Numbered from the stretch's first letter, positions 47,424-57,535 are shown. The stretch is DNA of 64,000 nt from Pseudomonas sp. SCB32 (GCF_009189165.1 NZ_CP045118.1:3100001-3164000), one strand, 5' to 3'. Numbers and translations: made by a program. Notes: generated by a model not told the origin, from the letters alone.

Positions 47424-49274
47424 TCAGAAGTTCACGCCAAGGCTGAGCGAGACGAAGTCGCGGTCAGTCATGGTGTTGTATTCGCCATCGAAGTAGTTGG
47501 TGTAACTGAGGCTGGCGGTGTAGGTGTTCAGGTAGTCGGCATCCAGGCCAAGGCTGATGGCTTTGGCGCCTTCCTCGAAGTTCGGGCCGCGCCCGTCCAC
47601 GTCGTGGGACCAGGCCAGGTTCGGCTTCAGGTTCACTCCGGCGAACACGTTCGGGTAATCCAGCACGCCGCGCAGGCGGTAGCCCCAGGAGTCGGTCGAG
47701 TAGAAGCCGTGGCTGTTGCACTTCTGGGCCGGGTTGCTGGCGGTGGGCAGGCCCACGTTGGTGCCCGCACAGTTCGCCGCACCCGCGGCGCCCGGGAGGA
47801 TGCCGGAGCCGAACGCCGGGCTGCGGCCGAAGCGGATATCGGTGCCGTCGGCATCACCCAGGCCATTGATGCGGTTGTAGCCCACCTCGCCAACCAGGGT
47901 CAGGCGTTCGGAGCCCATTACCTGGTCGATGAACTGGGTGGCGGTCATCTGGGCCTGCAGTACCGGCATGCGCTTGTAGCCATTGATCACGCCGCCTTCC
48001 GGTACGTCGCTGATATAGCCGGTAGTAACCAATGGGTTAAGGCTCGGAGTTCCAGGGATGTTGGTCGTGGCGCTGAGGAGGTCCGGAGTGCTGATCTGCA
48101 ACGGCATGTTCGGTCGGTAGCTGACCTCGCCACCGAGCGAGGTGCCGCCGACGCTGGTCTGGAAGCTCACGCCATAGAGATGGATGTCTTCCGGATAGTC
48201 GATGAAGTAACCGGCATTGCGCGGCACGTTGAGAGCGCTGGGCGGCTTGCCGGGGCCGGTAGTACGTAGAGTGCTGAGGAAGGGGTTGCGGCTGTGGTAG
48301 TTCATCGCGTAGGCCCCCAGCTCGGTGTCGTTCCAGTCCGGAATGAACCAGCGCAGCGCCAGGCCATACTGCCCGCCGTCACGGGCTTCGTTGTCGTCGT
48401 AGCGCGGGATGTAGACATCATCCCGGCCCTGGAGGACCGCCGCCGCGCCGCCCTTGTTGGTTGCGACGCCCGGCGCCAGATCAAGCCCGGAAACCACCAG
48501 GCGGTCGTTGCAGCCTTTGGGGATGCCATCGTTGCCGAAGAAGGTGCCGCAGTTGTCGGTCACCGTCTTTTCCCATTCGATCTGGTAAAAGCCCTCGGCA
48601 GTGACGTTCTCCATCAGTCCCTGGGAGAGGTAGAACATGTTGACCGGAACCAGGCCTTCCTTGATCTCCGAACCCGGACGGCGCAAGGCGGCGACGTCCA
48701 CCGGGTTGATCGAGTTGATGCCGTTCTGGATGAAGGTACTCTCGCCCCAGCTGACCACCTGCTTGCCGAGGCGGACGTTCCCCGGCAGGTCGCCGAGGTT
48801 GTAGTTGTGGTAGATGAAGCTGTCGAGGAACATCGCGCCGGACGATTTGGCGGCGCGGTCGCGGCCGCTGTCGTCGATGTCATAGAAGTGCTGATGGCCG
48901 TCCTTGAGCTCGGAGTCATACCAGTACTTGCCGCGGACGAATGCGCCGCTGTCACCGTACTTCAGCTCCAGGTCGTGCAGGCCCTTGAAGATGGTCGAGA
49001 AGTTCTCTCCGCTCTTGAAGTTCAGGCGACCGTCATCGACGGTGCGGGAGGACGACTTGCCGCCCTGCACTCCCACGGAGTTGAAGTTGGAGATGAACTG
49101 CTTGTCGGGTGCTTGCGTGGACCAGCTGCCCCCGATGGACAGCGAAGAGTCGAACTTGCCTTCGATCTCGCCGATGTTGAAATCGATGGCGTTGGCCTGC
49201 GGGCCCGCGCCGAGGGCGACGGCAGCGGCCAGCAACTGCGGCTGAAAGACTCCGCGTTTTGTTGTTCTTGTCAT
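47424..49274 (-). CDS. DUF1302 outer-membrane beta-barrel protein
   Basis: 616 residues from the ATG at 49274 (MTRTTKRGVF), with GGAGC before it. A signal peptide ends near ANA. DUF1302 proteins are large outer-membrane barrels: residues GKQVVSWGESTFIQNGINSIN (quoted short: KQVVSWGESTFIQ) and RRPGSEIKEGLVPVNMFY are the family signatures, and the chain ends in FVSLSLGVNF with the aromatic terminus of barrels. Together with DUF1329 it probably forms an uptake route for a hydrophobic compound. First gene of this transcription unit. Confidence 0.9.
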   Translation of the reverse strand: MTRTTKRGVFQPQLLAAAVALGAGPQANAIDFNIGEIEGKFDSSLSIGGSWSTQAPDKQFISNFNSVGVQGGKSSSRTVDDGRLNFKSGENFSTIFKGLHDLELKYGDSGAFVRGKYWYDSELKDGHQHFYDIDDSGRDRAAKSSGAMFLDSFIYHNYNLGDLPGNVRLGKQVVSWGESTFIQNGINSINPVDVAALRRPGSEIKEGLVPVNMFYLSQGLMENVTAEGFYQIEWEKTVTDNCGTFFGNDGIPKGCNDRLVVSGLDLAPGVATNKGGAAAVLQGRDDVYIPRYDDNEARDGGQYGLALRWFIPDWNDTELGAYAMNYHSRNPFLSTLRTTGPGKPPSALNVPRNAGYFIDYPEDIHLYGVSFQTSVGGTSLGGEVSYRPNMPLQISTPDLLSATTNIPGTPSLNPLVTTGYISDVPEGGVINGYKRMPVLQAQMTATQFIDQVMGSERLTLVGEVGYNRINGLGDADGTDIRFGRSPAFGSGILPGAAGAANCAGTNVGLPTASNPAQKCNSHGFYSTDSWGYRLRGVLDYPNVFAGVNLKPNLAWSHDVDGRGPNFEEGAKAISLGLDADYLNTYTASLSYTNYFDGEYNTMTDRDFVSLSLGVNF

Positions 49275-49482
49275 GCGGTGCTCCGAAAACGGATCAGTGT
49301 TTGGAGCCTCGATGCTAGCGAGCGGATTTCGGGGCTTTATCACCCGATCGGGTAATTCGTTCGACGGAATTCAGGGGCGCCCGGCGAGGCTCGCGGTATC
49401 GCTTGCGGAACTGCGTTACCAAGAGTGACAGCCGACCTTGAAATCTCTGCGCAGCCGCTCAAGGGCGCGTGTTTCGCCCATG

Positions 49483-49512
49483 AAAAAGCCCCTGCGGTGA
49501 CCGAAGGGGCTT
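49483..49512 (-). terminator. Terminator of the 12-gene operon
   Basis: 8-bp stem AAGCCCCT / AGGGGCTT with an 11-base loop and TTTTT on the minus strand, 20 bases past the thioesterase stop. Confidence 0.85.
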
Positions 49513-49531
49513 CAGGAACATTGCGCGGGCG

Positions 49532-49969
49532 TCAGCCAGCCATTGGGCGCCTACCCTTCCACACGGTGAAAATACCGCTGGAGCGCAGGACCACCCGGTC
49601 ACCGACTTTCAGCTGACAGTCGGCATTGGCGAAACTGCTTCCAAACTTGAGTACCTGAACATGGGCCTCCAGCCAGTCGTCCTCTCGCACGGCGCTCAGG
49701 TAGTCAAGGTTCAGGTTGACCGTGACGGGTGGCACATCGAGCCCGAACTGGCGCTTGAAGACCAGCCCGAACGCAGTATCCGCCAGGGTGGCAAGGAAAC
49801 CACCGTGGACGATGCCCACTGAGTTGAGCAAGTGTCCGCCGATACGTACACCGATGATGGGCAGCTCATCATGGAAGTGGAATCCACCGCAGAAGCGTAC
49901 GAAGCCCGGAGGCGCCGCTATGGGCGAAAATCCGGCGGGGATCGGAGTGGCAGAGAGGACTGTGTCCAT
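49532..49969 (-). CDS. PaaI-type hotdog thioesterase
   Basis: 145 residues starting MDTVLSATPI. Hotdog fold with NSVGIVHGGFLATLADTAFG (the catalytic Asp helix) and LDYLSAVREDDWLEAHV. It cleaves acyl-CoA to acid and CoA, typically as a rescue step in CoA-dependent catabolism. The start overlaps the stop of the acyl-CoA synthetase gene (TGATG), and the operon terminator follows. Confidence 0.88.
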   Translation of the reverse strand: MDTVLSATPIPAGFSPIAAPPGFVRFCGGFHFHDELPIIGVRIGGHLLNSVGIVHGGFLATLADTAFGLVFKRQFGLDVPPVTVNLNLDYLSAVREDDWLEAHVQVLKFGSSFANADCQLKVGDRVVLRSSGIFTVWKGRRPMAG

Positions 49970-51534
49970 CAGTTCACCGCCTTGCTCTTGCCGGCCCAGA
50001 AAGGCTCTCGCAAGTCACGCTTGAGGATCTTGCCGGCGCCGGTGAGCGGCAGCGCATCGCGGAATTCCACGGTCTTCGGACACTTGTAGCCGGCGATGTA
50101 GTCCCGGCAATGGGCACGCAGATCGTCTTCGCCCACCCCGGCGCCCGGCTTGCGCACGACGATGGCGTGCACTGCCTCGCCCCACTGCTCGTGCGGGATG
50201 CCGATCACCGCGCACATGAGAACCGCGGGGTGGCGGGCGATGACGTTCTCCACTTCCGCCGAATACACGTTCTCGCCGCCGCTGACGATCATGTCCTTGA
50301 GGCGGTCGACGATGAACAGATAGCCTTGCTCGTCCATGTAGGCGCCATCACCGGTGTACAGCCAGCCGCCGCGCAGGGCCTTGGCGGTTTCCTCCGGCTT
50401 GTTCCAGTAGCCGACCATGATGTTCGGGCCACGCACGATGATCTCGCCCACGGTGCCGCGCGGCACTTCCAGGCCGTGCTCATCGACCACCTTCACGTTC
50501 ACCCCCAGGCCGCCCCGTCCCACGGAGCGGATCAGGCCACTGCGCCGCGCCTCCGGCCCGTGGTTCTCCGGCGGGTTGGTGGAGACGATCGGACAGGCCT
50601 CTGTCAGCCCGTAGGAGTGCGACAACTGCAGGTGCGGCAGCTTGGCGAGCACCTGCTCGATCATTTCGCCCGCCGTCGGCGAAGCGCCATAGGTCAGGCG
50701 TTGCAGGTGGCTCAGGTCGTACTGGTCGAAGTCCGGATGATTCAGCAGGCCGAGAATCATGGTCGGCACCAGGATGGAGTCGGTGACGCGCTCCTCGCCG
50801 AGCGCCTTGAGCACGGCGGCTGCATCGAAGGTCGGCAGGATCACGTGGGAGCCGCCGGCAATGAAACCGGACACCACGCGCGCCAGCCCCGCGATATGGA
50901 ACAGCGGCATCACGTGCAGGTCGCGCTGGTCGCTGCCCTGGTGGATTTCCGCCATGCGCTGGATGCACGCCGACCAGAGGTTCAGGTGGGTCTGCATCAC
51001 GCCCTTGGGGAAGCCGGTGGTGCCGCCGGTGTACATGATGCAGGCCAGGTCGTCGCCGCCACGCCCGGCGTCAGGCACCGGTTCCGCGCCGGCGAGCAAT
51101 GTCTCGTAGTCGAGCATGCCGTCCGGCGCCTGCTTGTCTCCGGCATAGATGAACACTGGGGTGTTGCGCGCCTGCGCGCGAATCTCCACCACCATCGGCA
51201 GGAAGTAGTCATCCACCAACAGGAAGCGGGTGTTGCAGTCGTCCAGGGAGTAGACGATTTCCGGCACCGCCCAGCGGATGTTCACCGGATTGAGCACGCC
51301 GCCGCCCCACCAGGTGCCCTGCATGTATTCCAGGTAGCGGTCGGAGTTGAGCGCCAGCATGCTGACCCGGTCGCCCGGGACCATGCCCAGTGCCTGCAGG
51401 GCGGCGGCCAGGCGGGCCACCCGGTCGCCGAACTCGGCGAAGGTGCGGCGCCGCGCGCCGAAGAGGGTGACGATCTTGGCAGGCGTCTGTTGCAGCGAAC
51501 GCTGCAAACCTTGAGTCAGGTACATGATGGACAT
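49969..51534 (-). CDS. Acyl-CoA synthetase (AMP-binding)
   Basis: 521 residues starting MSIMYLTQGL; the fourth residue Met at 51525 fits the AAGGA ribosome site better. Signature MYTGGTTGFPKGVMQTHLN (P-loop-like motif), SYGLTEACP, YTGDGAYMDEQGYLFIVDRLKDM (hinge) and the catalytic Lys in TGAGKILKRDL. It makes an acyl-AMP and then acyl-CoA. It is one of two ligases in the operon, so two different acids or stages may be activated. Confidence 0.9.
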   Translation of the reverse strand: MSIMYLTQGLQRSLQQTPAKIVTLFGARRRTFAEFGDRVARLAAALQALGMVPGDRVSMLALNSDRYLEYMQGTWWGGGVLNPVNIRWAVPEIVYSLDDCNTRFLLVDDYFLPMVVEIRAQARNTPVFIYAGDKQAPDGMLDYETLLAGAEPVPDAGRGGDDLACIMYTGGTTGFPKGVMQTHLNLWSACIQRMAEIHQGSDQRDLHVMPLFHIAGLARVVSGFIAGGSHVILPTFDAAAVLKALGEERVTDSILVPTMILGLLNHPDFDQYDLSHLQRLTYGASPTAGEMIEQVLAKLPHLQLSHSYGLTEACPIVSTNPPENHGPEARRSGLIRSVGRGGLGVNVKVVDEHGLEVPRGTVGEIIVRGPNIMVGYWNKPEETAKALRGGWLYTGDGAYMDEQGYLFIVDRLKDMIVSGGENVYSAEVENVIARHPAVLMCAVIGIPHEQWGEAVHAIVVRKPGAGVGEDDLRAHCRDYIAGYKCPKTVEFRDALPLTGAGKILKRDLREPFWAGKSKAVN

Positions 51535-51597
51535 CCTTGGAATTGTTGTTGTCGGTCGGAGCCGCCACCGATCCGCCGGCAGCGGCAGAGAATTCGA

Positions 51598-53325
51598 TCA
51601 GGAAAGGTGCAGCGCCCTCTCCTGCTCCTGCAGTTCGCGCCAGGCGATCTTGCCGGTGGCGTTCTTCGGCAGGCTGTCGACGATCTGCGCCAGTCGCGGC
51701 GCCTTGTAGGTCGCCATGTTCCGCCGGCACCAGGCGAGCAATTCATCACCGCTCAACGAGGCACCAGGCTTCAGGGTGACCACAGCCTTCACCGTTTCGC
51801 CGCGATGCTGATCTGGCGCTGCGATCACGCAGGCTTCGGAAATGGCCGGATGGCCGTGCAACATCGCCTCGATTTCCGCCGGCCAGACCTTGAAGCCGGC
51901 GGCGTTGATCATTCGCTTGAGGCGGTCGCGCATGAACAGGTAGCCATCCTCGTCCATGCAGGCCAGATCACCTGTACGCAGGAAGCGCTTGCCGTCGATG
52001 ACCACGAAGGTCTCAGAGTTGGCCTTGGGGTTGTTCCAGTAGCCGAGCATCGCCTGCGCCGCGTGGGCGACTATCTCGCCCACTTCGCCCTGGGCCACTG
52101 GCTCCAGGGTTTCCGGGTCCAGCAGGCGCAGGTCCACACCATAGGTGGGGATGCCCAGGCAGCCGCGCTTGGGCGCGAAATAGGGATTGGTGCAGAGGAA
52201 CGATGCCGTCTCGGTCAGGCCGTAGCCTTCGATGTAATCCAGCCCGTAGCGGTTCTTCAGCAGGTCGTTGATGTGCTGCGGAGTCGCCGCACCGCCCCCG
52301 GTGATGATGGCCAGGCTGGACAGGTCACGCTGCTCGATGCCGGGCTGGGCGAAGAAGTCCACCAGCATGGTCGGCAGCGCGGCCCAGAAGGTGACGCCAT
52401 GCCGTTCGATCAGTTCGGCGGCGGTCTCCCGGTCCCAGCGCGGCATCAGCACGATGGTGCCGCCATTGAAGATCGCGGCATTGACGTTGGTCTGCAGGCC
52501 GAGCAAGTGGAACAACGGCGCCACCGCGAGGAACACCGACGAGGCGTTGGTCGGCCGCCACAGGCTGCCGCCGACGAAGGAAGTGCTCACCGTGCGGTGG
52601 GTGTGGACGCAGGCCTTGGGCTTGCCGGTGGTGCCCGAGGTGTAGGGCAGCATGCAGAGGTCATCGGGGCCGGCGCGATGGGGGGCAGGCTGGTGATCCT
52701 GAGCCAGGGCGGCGTCCCAGCGTTCGCCACCGGCGAACAACGAACCGTTGGAGGACCGCACGCGCACCCAATCGGGGATGTTCAGGCCGGCGTCATCGTC
52801 ACCCAGGGCATCACCATAGGCGTGCACGACCACATGGCGCAGCGGCGTGCGCCCGATCAGCGGTACGATCTGTTCCACCAGCTCCTCGGCTACGAAGGCC
52901 GCCACCGCGCCGCTGTCGCTGACGATGTGTTCCATCTCGTCGAGCAGCAGCATGGCGTTGGCCGGCACCAGCACCGCATCGGCGCGCAGGATGGCGAAGT
53001 AGGCGGCGATGAACTGCGGGCAGTTCTGGCTGAACACCACCACCCGGTCGCCACGCTCGACGCCGCAGACGTTCTGCAGGTAGCCGGCCATGCGCTCGAC
53101 GTCATGCAACAGTTCGGCATAACGGTAGGCGCGGCCGTAGAACTGTACCGCGGTCTTCCGCGGGTAGCGCCGGGCAGCGATATCCAGATGGCTGAAAATG
53201 CTGGTTTGCGGGACGTGCACCTGGCGCGTCGGCACCTTGGTCGCATGGCGCGGGTCCACGACCAGGGGGCCGGTGGGGCGCTCGATCACATCCGGCGCCG
53301 TCGGGTGGGGATGACTGTAGGCCAT
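51598..53325 (-). CDS. Acyl-CoA synthetase (second)
   Basis: 575 residues from the ATG at 53325 (MAYSHPHPTA), with GAGGAG 5 bases upstream. Signature LPYTSGTTGKPKACVHTHR, GYGLTETASFL, RTGDLACMDEDGYLFMRDRLKRM and NATGKIAWREL near the end. It is a FadD-like long- or branched-chain ligase. It starts 47 bases from the end of the 410-residue acyl-CoA dehydrogenase. Confidence 0.9.
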   Translation of the reverse strand: MAYSHPHPTAPDVIERPTGPLVVDPRHATKVPTRQVHVPQTSIFSHLDIAARRYPRKTAVQFYGRAYRYAELLHDVERMAGYLQNVCGVERGDRVVVFSQNCPQFIAAYFAILRADAVLVPANAMLLLDEMEHIVSDSGAVAAFVAEELVEQIVPLIGRTPLRHVVVHAYGDALGDDDAGLNIPDWVRVRSSNGSLFAGGERWDAALAQDHQPAPHRAGPDDLCMLPYTSGTTGKPKACVHTHRTVSTSFVGGSLWRPTNASSVFLAVAPLFHLLGLQTNVNAAIFNGGTIVLMPRWDRETAAELIERHGVTFWAALPTMLVDFFAQPGIEQRDLSSLAIITGGGAATPQHINDLLKNRYGLDYIEGYGLTETASFLCTNPYFAPKRGCLGIPTYGVDLRLLDPETLEPVAQGEVGEIVAHAAQAMLGYWNNPKANSETFVVIDGKRFLRTGDLACMDEDGYLFMRDRLKRMINAAGFKVWPAEIEAMLHGHPAISEACVIAAPDQHRGETVKAVVTLKPGASLSGDELLAWCRRNMATYKAPRLAQIVDSLPKNATGKIAWRELQEQERALHLS

Positions 53326-53371
53326 GTAGGCTCCTCTGCGCGGGTTCTGGCCCGCTTGTTGGAATGATCGG

Positions 53372-54604
53372 TCAGAACGCCACATCGCCCTCGAGCAGCC
53401 GGCGCGCGATAGTGCGCCGCTGGATTTCCGAGGTGCCGTCCGGAATGCGCATGGTGCGGGCGAAACGGAAGCCCTCCTCCAGCCGCAGCTCGTTGGTCAG
53501 GCCCATGCCGCCATGCACCTGCATGCAGCGGTCCATGACCCGGCACAGCGCCTCGGTGGAGGATGCCTTGACGATGGAGACTTCCTTGGTCGCCGATTGC
53601 CCCTGGTCGATAAGCCAGGCGCAGTGGCGAACCATGCTTTTCACCGCGTAGATGTCCATGGCGCACTCGGCGAGCATCGCCTGGACCATCTGGTGCTCGG
53701 CGATCGGCTTGCCGAAGGTCTTGCGCACCTTGGCGTAGTCCAGCGCCTGGTCCAGCGCCCAGCGCGCCAGCCCCAGGCAGGAGGCGGCCATGCTCAGGCG
53801 GCCGGCGTTCACGCCTTCCAGCGCTGCCTGCAATCCGCGATCGACCGGGCCGATGCGGTGACTGTCGGGTACTCTCACGTCGTCCAGCGCGATGATGCCG
53901 ATGTCCGCACCCAGGTGGCCCATGGTCGGAATCACGCTGGGCACCGAGAAACCGGGGGTTTCGGTGGGCAGGAAGAAGCCGCTGATGCCGCCCTTGCCCG
54001 CCCTCGCCTTCTCGTCATCGGTCACGGCGAAGATCATTGCGTAATCGGCGTAGGGGGCGTTGGTGATCCACTGTTTGGTGCCATTGATCACCCAATGATC
54101 GCCATCACGTACCGCACGGGTACGCATGGCGAACACGTCGGAGCCGGCATCCGGCTCGCTGAGACCGAAGCACAGGGTCTTTTCGCCGCTGGCGATGCCC
54201 GGCAGGTAGTCCTCCAGCACTGCCGGAACCATGTGCTTGAGCACCGGCGTCAGGCCATTGGTGAACGGAGACGGCAGGATCACTGTCTGGATCAGGTGGC
54301 GCGACGGCCCGACATGGGCGTTCAGCCGCTCCTGGATGTAGACCGCGGCCTGGGCGCCCAGGCCCACGCCGCCCAGGGACTCGTCGCCCAGCACGGTGTA
54401 GAAGCCGGCCTCGGCGGACAGCCGGCGTACCTGGGCACGCAGTTCCATGACCTGCGGTGCGTAGCGGCCGTTCTCCATGTAGAGCTTGCGTTCGTTGTGC
54501 AACAGGTCGGCGTGCTGCTTCTCCAGCGGCTCCACTTCCTGCTGGATGAAGCGAATCAGCGCATCGCCAATGGCGACCCACTCGTCGGGTAGGGTGAAGT
54601 CCAT
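53372..54604 (-). CDS. Acyl-CoA dehydrogenase
   Basis: 410 residues from the ATG at 54604 (MDFTLPDEWV), with GAGGAG just upstream. FGLSEPDAGSDVFAMRTRA, INGTKQWITNAPYAD and QVHGGMGLTNELRLEEGFRFAR are the family motifs; the end RIPDGTSEIQRRTIAR has Asp before GTSEIQ. It may act on a bulkier CoA ester than the fatty-acid enzyme. Cotranscribed with the SDR gene upstream (10-base gap). Confidence 0.9.
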   Translation of the reverse strand: MDFTLPDEWVAIGDALIRFIQQEVEPLEKQHADLLHNERKLYMENGRYAPQVMELRAQVRRLSAEAGFYTVLGDESLGGVGLGAQAAVYIQERLNAHVGPSRHLIQTVILPSPFTNGLTPVLKHMVPAVLEDYLPGIASGEKTLCFGLSEPDAGSDVFAMRTRAVRDGDHWVINGTKQWITNAPYADYAMIFAVTDDEKARAGKGGISGFFLPTETPGFSVPSVIPTMGHLGADIGIIALDDVRVPDSHRIGPVDRGLQAALEGVNAGRLSMAASCLGLARWALDQALDYAKVRKTFGKPIAEHQMVQAMLAECAMDIYAVKSMVRHCAWLIDQGQSATKEVSIVKASSTEALCRVMDRCMQVHGGMGLTNELRLEEGFRFARTMRIPDGTSEIQRRTIARRLLEGDVAF

Positions 54605-54614
54605 GGTGCGCTCC

Positions 54615-55532
54615 TCAGACCGGGTCCCAGCCGAATACGTCGGCTGAGACTTCCAGTGGCAGGAACGACGGCTTGAACGCCGGCAACAGATGCTCGGCCA
54701 GCGATTCCGGGGTCCAGCCCTCGGCACGGTGCAGCGAGCGGGTCGGCCGAGGCTGGCTCATCAGGAACACTTCGTTCCTGCGCACGGTGAAGATCTGCCC
54801 GTTCACATCAGCCGCAGCGTCGCTGGCAAGGAACACCGCCATGGCGGCGATCGGCGCCGGGGTCATCGACTTGATCTTCTCCACCCGTGCGGCCTGGGCC
54901 GGATCGGCGGCAGGAATGGAACCAACCATGCGGCTCCAGGCGAATGGCGAGATGCAATTGGAGCGCACGCCGTAGCGCGCGCCATCCAGGGCGATGGACT
55001 TGGACAACCCGACGATGCCGAGCTTGGCGGCGGCGTAGTTGGCCTGGCCGACGTTGCCCACCAGGCCCGAGGTCGAGGTCATGTGCACGAAGGCGCCGGA
55101 CTTCTGTTCGCGGAAGTGGGTGATGGCCGCGCGGCTCATGTAGAAACTGCCGTACAGGTGGACCTTGATCACCGCGTCGAACTCTTCCGGGGTCATCTGG
55201 TGGAAGATGCGGTCGCGCAGGATGCCAGCGTTGTTCACCACGCTGTCCAGGCGGCCGAAGTGATCCAGCGCGCACTGCACGATGCGCTGGGCGCTGTCCC
55301 ATTCCGCCACGCTGTCGCGGCTGAGCACGGCTTCGCCGCCGGCGCTGCGGATCAGCTCGACCACTTCGCGGCCCGGATCTTCATCGTCAGCCTCACCGCT
55401 GACGCTGACGCCGACGTCGTTCACCACCACGCGGGCGCCCTGGCGCGCCATCTGCAGCGCCATCTCGCGGCCGATGCCACGGCCGGCGCCGGTGACGATG
55501 ACGACCTTGCCTTCCATCATCTGGGTACTCAT
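54615..55532 (-). CDS. SDR dehydrogenase (3-hydroxyacyl-CoA type)
   Basis: 305 residues from the ATG at 55532 (MSTQMMEGKV). NAD site VTGAGRGIGREMALQ, active-site triad Ser (MTSTSGLVGNVGQ), Tyr-x-x-x-Lys (ANYAAAKLGIVGLSKS). About 40 residues longer than a usual SDR, with a C-terminal FLPLEVSADVFGWDP tail like the dehydrogenase part of multifunctional enzyme type 2. Oxidises a 3-hydroxyacyl-CoA. Confidence 0.87.
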   Translation of the reverse strand: MSTQMMEGKVVIVTGAGRGIGREMALQMARQGARVVVNDVGVSVSGEADDEDPGREVVELIRSAGGEAVLSRDSVAEWDSAQRIVQCALDHFGRLDSVVNNAGILRDRIFHQMTPEEFDAVIKVHLYGSFYMSRAAITHFREQKSGAFVHMTSTSGLVGNVGQANYAAAKLGIVGLSKSIALDGARYGVRSNCISPFAWSRMVGSIPAADPAQAARVEKIKSMTPAPIAAMAVFLASDAAADVNGQIFTVRRNEVFLMSQPRPTRSLHRAEGWTPESLAEHLLPAFKPSFLPLEVSADVFGWDPV

Positions 55533-55563
55533 TGCTCGATCCTCTGCTTCTTGTTCTTCGGGC

Positions 55564-56718
55564 TCAGCGGAAGGCGCTGACACCAGTGATCTCGCGGCCC
55601 TGGATCAACGCCAGGATGCCGTTCATGCCATCGGGCACCTGGAACATGCGCGCGTCGCGCCACATCCGCTCGATGCCCAGCTCCTCGGTAATGCCCATGC
55701 CGCCATGGACCTGCATCGCCAGGTTCAACGCACGCTCGCAAGCCTGGGTGGCATAGCGCTTGGCCATGGCCGAGGTGCCGTTGGCGCGCTGCCCACGGTC
55801 CATCGCGTCCAGCGCCTGGTAACAGAGCAGCCGCGAGGTGACGATCAGGGTTTCCATGTCCGCCAGGTCCTGCTGCACCAGTTGGTGCGCCGCCAACGGC
55901 TTGCCGAACTGCTCGCGGACCTTGGCGTACTCCACCGACAGGTCGAAGGCCTTCTGCGCCAGATGCACGCACATCAGGCCGATCAGCGGACGATTGCCGT
56001 TCCAGCCGACAGTGAGGGTCTTGGCGGCATCCCCTGCCTCGCCGATCAGCTGGCTACGGGGAATACGGGTCTCCTCGAACACCACTTCGCTCAGGTGACC
56101 CTGTTGCAGACCGGTGACGCCGATCTCGCGCACATCCACCTCGGACTGGCTTCGGTCCACCAGCGCGCGCTGGGCGATGGGCCGGCCGCGCTCGTCGTTA
56201 CCCAGGGTGCAGGAGACGTTGAGCACGTCGCACACCGAGGCGTTGGTGATCCAGATCTTGCGGCCGCTGATGTAGGCATGTTCGCCTTCGACGCGGAGGC
56301 GGGTCTTCACCGCGTTGGAGTCGGAGCCGGCGTTGACCTCGGAGTTTGCGGTGCAGGCGATCTTGCGCCCGGAGATCAGGTCCGGCAGGTACTGCGCGGC
56401 GATCTCCGCCGGGCAACCGGAGTAGATGCGCGCCACGGTGCCCTCGTGAGAAATCAGCGAGAGCGCGACGATGGCCGGCAGCTGTTCGAGGATCATCCCG
56501 TAGTCGAGCATCTTCAGCCCGCCGCCACCGACTTCGACCGGCAGGCGCGGCGCGGTGATGCCCAGTTCGGCCAGGGCGGCGTAGATTTCCAGCATGGCCG
56601 TCTTGGGCAGCGGCTTGTCCAGCGGATGACGGGCCAACACCGGGTCGATGCGGTCACGGACCATGCGCCGGGCCGCATCGATCATCATTTCCTGGGATTC
56701 ATTGGGAGCGAAATTCAT
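55564..56718 (-). CDS. Acyl-CoA dehydrogenase
   Basis: 384 residues from the ATG at 56718 (MNFAPNESQE). TANSEVNAGSDSNAVKTRL, ISGRKIWITNASVCDVLN and QVHGGMGITEELGIERMWRDARMFQVPDG are the family segments. Fourth acyl-CoA dehydrogenase gene of the window. The C-terminal end (QVPDGMNGILALIQ) differs from the usual YEGTSEIQ. Confidence 0.88.
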   Translation of the reverse strand: MNFAPNESQEMMIDAARRMVRDRIDPVLARHPLDKPLPKTAMLEIYAALAELGITAPRLPVEVGGGGLKMLDYGMILEQLPAIVALSLISHEGTVARIYSGCPAEIAAQYLPDLISGRKIACTANSEVNAGSDSNAVKTRLRVEGEHAYISGRKIWITNASVCDVLNVSCTLGNDERGRPIAQRALVDRSQSEVDVREIGVTGLQQGHLSEVVFEETRIPRSQLIGEAGDAAKTLTVGWNGNRPLIGLMCVHLAQKAFDLSVEYAKVREQFGKPLAAHQLVQQDLADMETLIVTSRLLCYQALDAMDRGQRANGTSAMAKRYATQACERALNLAMQVHGGMGITEELGIERMWRDARMFQVPDGMNGILALIQGREITGVSAFR

Positions 56719-56728
56719 CGATGGGTCC

Positions 56729-57532
56729 TCAGGCGCCGGTGTACTTCGGCGGACGTTTCTCGGCGAAGGCCTTGCGGCCCTCGATACGGTCCTTGCTGTC
56801 GCGTAGCAGCCCCCAGTGCAGGTTCGACTGGGCGACGAAATCGCGCGGCGCCATATGGCTGGTCTCGACCGCCAGCTTCTTGATCGCCTGCACGGCCAGC
56901 GGGCCATTGGCGGCGATCTTCTCGGCCAACTCCATCGCCAGTGGCATCAGCGCCTCGCGGGGTACGCGGTCGCTGATCAGGCCGATGCGCAGGGCTTCCT
57001 CGGAGCTGATGCGCTCCCCGGTCAGGGCCAGCTTCATGGCATGGGCCGCGGGGATCGCCCGCAGCAGGTACTGCACACCGCCCACGGCCGGGATGCTCGC
57101 CACCTTGGACTCCGGCAGCGCGAAGGAAGCCTCCTCGCTGGCGATGCGCAGGTCACACTGCAGCGCCAGTTCCAGGCCGCCGCCCAGGCAGTAGCCGTCG
57201 ATGGCGGCGATGATCGGCTTCCACAATTCCAGGTCGCCGAGATCGATCAGCCGCGTGTAGCCGCCCTCCTCGGCCTCGGCGCCGCGGCTCTTCAGTACGC
57301 CGCTGGCGAAGCCGGTCTGCGGCGGCAGGGTCGCCTTGAGGTTCGCCCCGGTGCAGAAGGCGCGCTCACCCTTGCCAGTGAGCACGATGGCGCGTACCTG
57401 CTCCTCGTCCTGGCAAGTCAGCAGTGCCTTGCGCAGGTGCGTCAGGTCACCGATGGTCAGGGCGTTGAGCGACTCCGGCGCGTCGAGCGTGATGACGGCG
57501 ACATGGCCGATGATCTGCAACTGGATGGCCAT
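56729..57532 (-). CDS. Enoyl-CoA hydratase/isomerase
   Basis: 267 residues starting MAIQLQIIGH. Crotonase fold: oxyanion-hole FCTGANLKA and CLGGGLELALQCDLRIA, with a Glu in LPESKVASIPAVGG. Hydrates the 2-enoyl-CoA, the step after the acyl-CoA dehydrogenase. The gene starts three bases after the stop of the upstream SDR gene, so they are coupled. Confidence 0.9.
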   Translation of the reverse strand: MAIQLQIIGHVAVITLDAPESLNALTIGDLTHLRKALLTCQDEEQVRAIVLTGKGERAFCTGANLKATLPPQTGFASGVLKSRGAEAEEGGYTRLIDLGDLELWKPIIAAIDGYCLGGGLELALQCDLRIASEEASFALPESKVASIPAVGGVQYLLRAIPAAHAMKLALTGERISSEEALRIGLISDRVPREALMPLAMELAEKIAANGPLAVQAIKKLAVETSHMAPRDFVAQSNLHWGLLRDSKDRIEGRKAFAEKRPPKYTGA

Positions 57533-57535
57533 CGG

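Noticed and set aside
50110..53367. 1,085-residue plus frame opposite the two acyl-CoA synthetases
   Set aside because: Long antisense frames are expected in GC-rich genes; the minus-strand genes have full motifs and starts.
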